Below are positions 19,321 through 22,540 of a DNA stretch of 22,540 nt, piece by piece. Within the stretch, counting starts at the first letter, position 1. Each line of letters opens with the position of its first letter. Made by a program: the position numbers and the translations under genes. The notes beneath the pieces are model-generated. The model did no database searches. It was not told the DNA's origin and worked only from the letters and a program-made list of their open reading frames with translations. Source of the DNA: Spirogloea muscicola (taxonomy: Eukaryota > Streptophyta > Zygnematophyceae > Spirogloeales > Spirogloeaceae); the NCBI GenBank assembly GCA_009602725.1, contig WELB01000004.1, forward strand, positions 293,546 to 316,085. The letters are read 5' to 3'.

Positions 19321-20850
19321 GCAAGTGGCATGCGGGCAATCTCATTGCCTCAAGTATCAATTACAACACTTATGCACGTTACTGATGACATTGACATTGT
19401 TTGTAAAGTCAGGCAAGTATGGCCCACAGCAATACAGTTGCGAGTATATCATGGACTCTACTGGGGAGATGTAGGACGGAACTCGTCGCTTTGACTCACA
19501 AGTAAGTCGCAAGCATGTGCAGGAATTCCGCAGTGGGCTACGTGGGAGACATAAGACTAGCTACACAAGATTGGCAATGACACCTTCATATTGCTGCTAC
19601 TGTATCGGCAAAATGGTAGTCCACAGGGATAACCTGACCAAGAGTATTCCACCCGATTGCTAATACAATAGCAGCACTGCCACAGTGGCCATGTTGACCT
19701 CGTAGACGCAGATTCATCTCTGCACAAATTACTAAATAAGAAAGACGGAGGTCCCACACTTTCCATTTTCCATGTTAGGCTTGTCTTCTTGGCAATCCCA
19801 TTGCAGCATTTCAAGACATCAGAATGCCAAGCCTAAGCGCGAGGGTGCAGGAAAGAAATTGGACGACCATCAAGGTGTGCGACACAGCAGGGAAAGACAA
19901 GGAATGGGCGGGAGCAGCACACGCTTCGACCAGTCCCCAGGTGCCCGAGGGTGGGGCTTGCCAGGGTATCCCCCATACCGCCCCCAAGGATCCCTGGGCA
20001 TGCTCCATCGGGTTTCCAAGCCAGGCATTTACTTCCTGCCACTGTCTAGGTGGCCACCGTGTCAACTCTGGGTAGTGATTGGATGCTTTTAGAGCATAAG
20101 TATTGAAGATTGATAACTGCATATACTTAAGTCAATACATATGGACAGATAGTCAAACGGGAGCCCCAACATGAATGGAAAACCTTTTTGGCAGAATAAG
20201 CGGCTGCTGGTACTGCCGACTCAGTGAATCGTAGTCAGCAACCGCAAGTCGGAAGCAGGGGAGAAGTTGCCTGGCTGGCAGCCAAGGCACGGCGGTACTA
20301 CTGGCACCCCCTTGGCAGAAAGCGGTGAGCTTGTTGGTACCTTTTTGGCATTCTGCCAAATAAGCAATCTGTTTGAAGGAACTCTGGAACCCGTCTTGCA
20401 GATAGGGACGTGCGGACTAGATAGGAGGAGGTGCCCGCCAAAAGCGTAATGCTGCAACTAGTGCGTGCCTTTGCAGATGCAAAGGGACGCCTGACTTTGC
20501 TTTTGCGAGGTAGGGCTGAGGTGCACAAGCTTTGCACGGGCGGGAGAGCTAGACAATAAGCACGGCTGCTAGCGGATGGCTCCTGCTGCCGTGCTTCTAC
20601 GTAAAGTGTTGCCACAGCATCCACGACAGCCGTCGAGTTGCAGAAGGTCGTAAGCAGTAATAGTGATAGCCAAAATCAACAAGTGTGTCCTGCGGGGGAC
20701 GGGTCGGCGTGCTCGGCCGCATTAGTTTGAACGCGCCAGCTCCTCGTGAAAGAGAGAGAAGGGCGCAGTGCACATGAAGGCGCACTGGTTGGTGCTGGCC
20801 TAAGCGAAGGTGAATAGCCAGAGAGAATAGAAAGTGAGAACGACTCTTCC
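19321..20850. other. Gene-poor stretch without recognised repeats
   Basis: No recognisable gene. Frames of 60-110 codons occur on both strands, but none shows a known domain and they contradict one another. A small hairpin TTTGGCA-TTC-TGCCAAA lies at 20344-20360. CCTTTTTGGCA followed by ATAAGC occurs twice, near 20183 and at 20341. The stretch lies between plus-oriented modules on the left and minus-oriented modules on the right. Confidence 0.35.
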
Positions 20851-20855
20851 ACTAG

Positions 20856-21515
20856 AGGGCGACGATGGCTGTGATGGACTGGAATAGAAAGGACTGGAGG
20901 AAAGGAGAAAGACTCTTCCAGTAGGGGGCGATGGCTGTGATTGGCCAGCCCAGCAGACAAGAATGATGACACGGCGCAAGGCAAGCAGGCAGGACGCCCA
21001 CTCAACAGAAGGAACAGCGCTTCCAATTTACGGCAATGGCTGTGAGAGGCCAGCCCAAAGTAATGTACAAGGTCTGAAAGGGGCCGTGCGGCGCAAAACG
21101 CAGGATACTAGTCTCCAAAGTTTTCAAACTACTCACATTAAACCCCTGACAAAGTCCGCAAATCGGACTACAGCGGGAGCACGAACTGGCTGACAACAGA
21201 GCAGGCGCTGGTGGGGTAGGTCGATTGGCCATGCAAGGAGTCAGCTCTTCCAAGTGGGGCCGGGGCTGTGAAAGCAAGCCCAGAGTGGGTTTGTGAGCTT
21301 ACATTGTTGTGGCCTGGCTTTTGTGGCCTGACTGAAATCTGAGAAATCTCGGCCCCTTTGAAGTCAGCACCCTCGAACGGGGCGAGGGCTGTGAAAGCCA
21401 GCCCGAAAAAATGAACAAATGAGCCGCTCCAACTTATTTTAAGAATACTCTGGCTGCAATCCAAGTAAGCACTTTCTTTCAAAGGGGACGGGCGGGGGCC
21501 GTGAAAAGCCAGCCC
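20856..21515 (-). repeat. Cluster of minus-strand module A hairpin copies
   Basis: Five hairpin copies lie at 20933-20951, 21038-21056, 21263-21281, 21386-21404 and 21496-21515, with a sixth degenerate copy near 20868. Each reads GGGCTGTGAAAGCCAGCCC or a close variant. Most are preceded by a GCTCTTCCA- or CTTCCA-like word and a G-rich spacer. Spacing is about 105-225 bp, so it is a loose cluster, not a strict tandem array. Confidence 0.7.
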
Positions 21516-21572
21516 GAAGAAGGAGTGGAAATGTCAGGCGGGCCAGAGGCAAACTTGCGCATATTAAAATGA

Positions 21573-21684
21573 CAAGGTCAAAGTAGCCAAGTACAACGGC
21601 AAGCACATCTGTTGACGTACATTACCCACTGCATGCGACCCGCTCAGTAATCACTGGTCAACACATAAAGGTCGCTCATCAATC
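21573..21684 (-). repeat. Dispersed repeat module C, inverted copy
   Basis: The reverse complement reads GATGAGCGACCTTTATGTG, then GATTACTGAGCGGGTCGC, then GTGCTTGCCGTTGTACTTGG. These are the module C blocks in the same order, opposite in direction to all other copies here. Confidence 0.8.
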
Positions 21685-21920
21685 CCTGTATACCAGATCG
21701 CAAATTCCAAGCCCGTCTGCCACCAAGTAGAGCTTGCACAGCTTTCTGGTGCAAAGCATGAGCTTGAGCACGCTGCAAACAGGCCGACACTCTGCGGCGC
21801 AAGAACGACAGATATGCAGCTGGCAAGCCATCTCAGCCGGAGACACATCTGCGCGTTGTGCATAGCCTAGATTGGCAAACTTCTCGAGGAGAGGTTGGAA
21901 TCGAGGACCTATACAGCCAA

Positions 21921-22008
21921 GAGAGAAGGCGCGCCGTGCGCATGAAAGTGAAAGAGGCCAATTCTAGCCTTACATATGTTCTGGTAACGGGTTAATAAAT
22001 TGGCTAGG
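21921..22008 (-). repeat. Module B copy related to the right half of 15071-15226
   Basis: Blocks shared with 15143-15226 are GTGCGCATGAAA, AGAGGCCAATTCTAGCCTTA, then ATGT, CTGGTAACGGG and TTGGCTA. The left arm of the palindrome is absent here. The conserved flank beyond the arm shows the element extends about 40 bp past the inverted repeat. Confidence 0.65.
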
Positions 22009-22540
22009 GGGGGCACTAACATGCTCGAGTGAGCACATACATATCTGACAAGCTAAGCTGAGGAGCCAGACCATCACCACGGAAGCCATTCGCCTGGACT
22101 AATGCACGCCCAGCACGATGGATATCGCGAGTGCCTGGGAGCGCTGTAGACTGAATGGTAGCCGCATTCTACAGCAGGCAACGAGGGCTTGCGGGACGCT
22201 AGAATGCCCTAAGCTACTCGCCCGACTACGTCGGCGGGCATGGACTTGCTGTGACAGGCGAAGGAGCCAAGATATCGACTGAAGCTGGCAGGAGCTGATC
22301 GCAGAGGGGGGCAGTCAGAAGGGAGTGCGGCTTCCGCGCACCGTCAAGGCGACTTCCGCGGCCTCGCCCGTGGGGCCCGCGGCGCCGCTTCGCGAGGCCT
22401 TCGTCGGCCGTGGGCAGCGGCGACTCGCCTCCTGGCCTTCGAGAAGCTGGCCAACCGACGGCGCGTTGGGGGGGGCCCCGGGGTCCCGTTCACACCCGGG
22501 AGGCCGTCCCCGGCGGGGCGGCGGAGGGGCGGGCGGGCGG
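22009..22540. other. Unidentified GC-rich window end, possibly an exon or spacer
   Basis: An unassigned small frame runs from ATG 22120 for about 55 codons (MDIASAWERCRLNGS...). From about 22325 the sequence becomes extremely GC-rich and is open in all three plus frames to the window edge. One of these gives an Ala/Arg-rich, transit-like stretch (RTVKATSAASPVGPAAPLRE). It could be the first exon of a gene continuing beyond the window, or a GC-rich spacer. I do not recognise it. Confidence 0.2.

Overview
The window is nuclear DNA of a green-lineage eukaryote, most likely a GC-rich chlorophyte alga. Four protein-coding genes are split by spliceosomal introns (mostly about 110-290 nt). They are plant-type: an ABCB/MDR full transporter, a BPG2-type plastid circularly permuted GTPase, a DUF427 protein and the plant-type QCR10 subunit of mitochondrial complex III. 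A U4 snRNA gene lies between two of them, with TATA and upstream elements at plant-like positions. The species cannot be named from this sequence.

Layout: 1-450 is a roughly 135-bp minisatellite. 475-3006 is a gene-free mosaic of short dispersed repeats. 3007-9720 (minus) is a 16-exon ABCB transporter whose 5' end is cut by an undetermined base at 9721 that abuts a repeat. 9722-10857 is repeat mosaic plus the 3' flank of the next gene. 10858-14106 (minus) is a five-exon BPG2-like GTPase. 14107-15388 holds a GA/CT microsatellite, the U4 snRNA gene (plus, about 14543-14686) and a small palindromic repeat. 15389-16763 (plus) is a DUF427 gene with a GC-AG intron and an apparent frameshift; its upstream transit-peptide exons are uncertain. 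17498-17832 (minus) is a two-exon QCR10 gene convergent with it. 17833-22300 is again repeat mosaic, and 22320-22540 is very GC-rich and unidentified.

The genes do not form a pathway. BPG2 (plastid rRNA maturation), QCR10 (respiration), U4 (splicing) and an ABCB exporter are simply neighbours. The most unusual content is a set of short modules, called A to D here, that recur in both orientations in all the gene-poor stretches. They include a 19-20 nt hairpin seen at least 12 times. I do not recognise these families.
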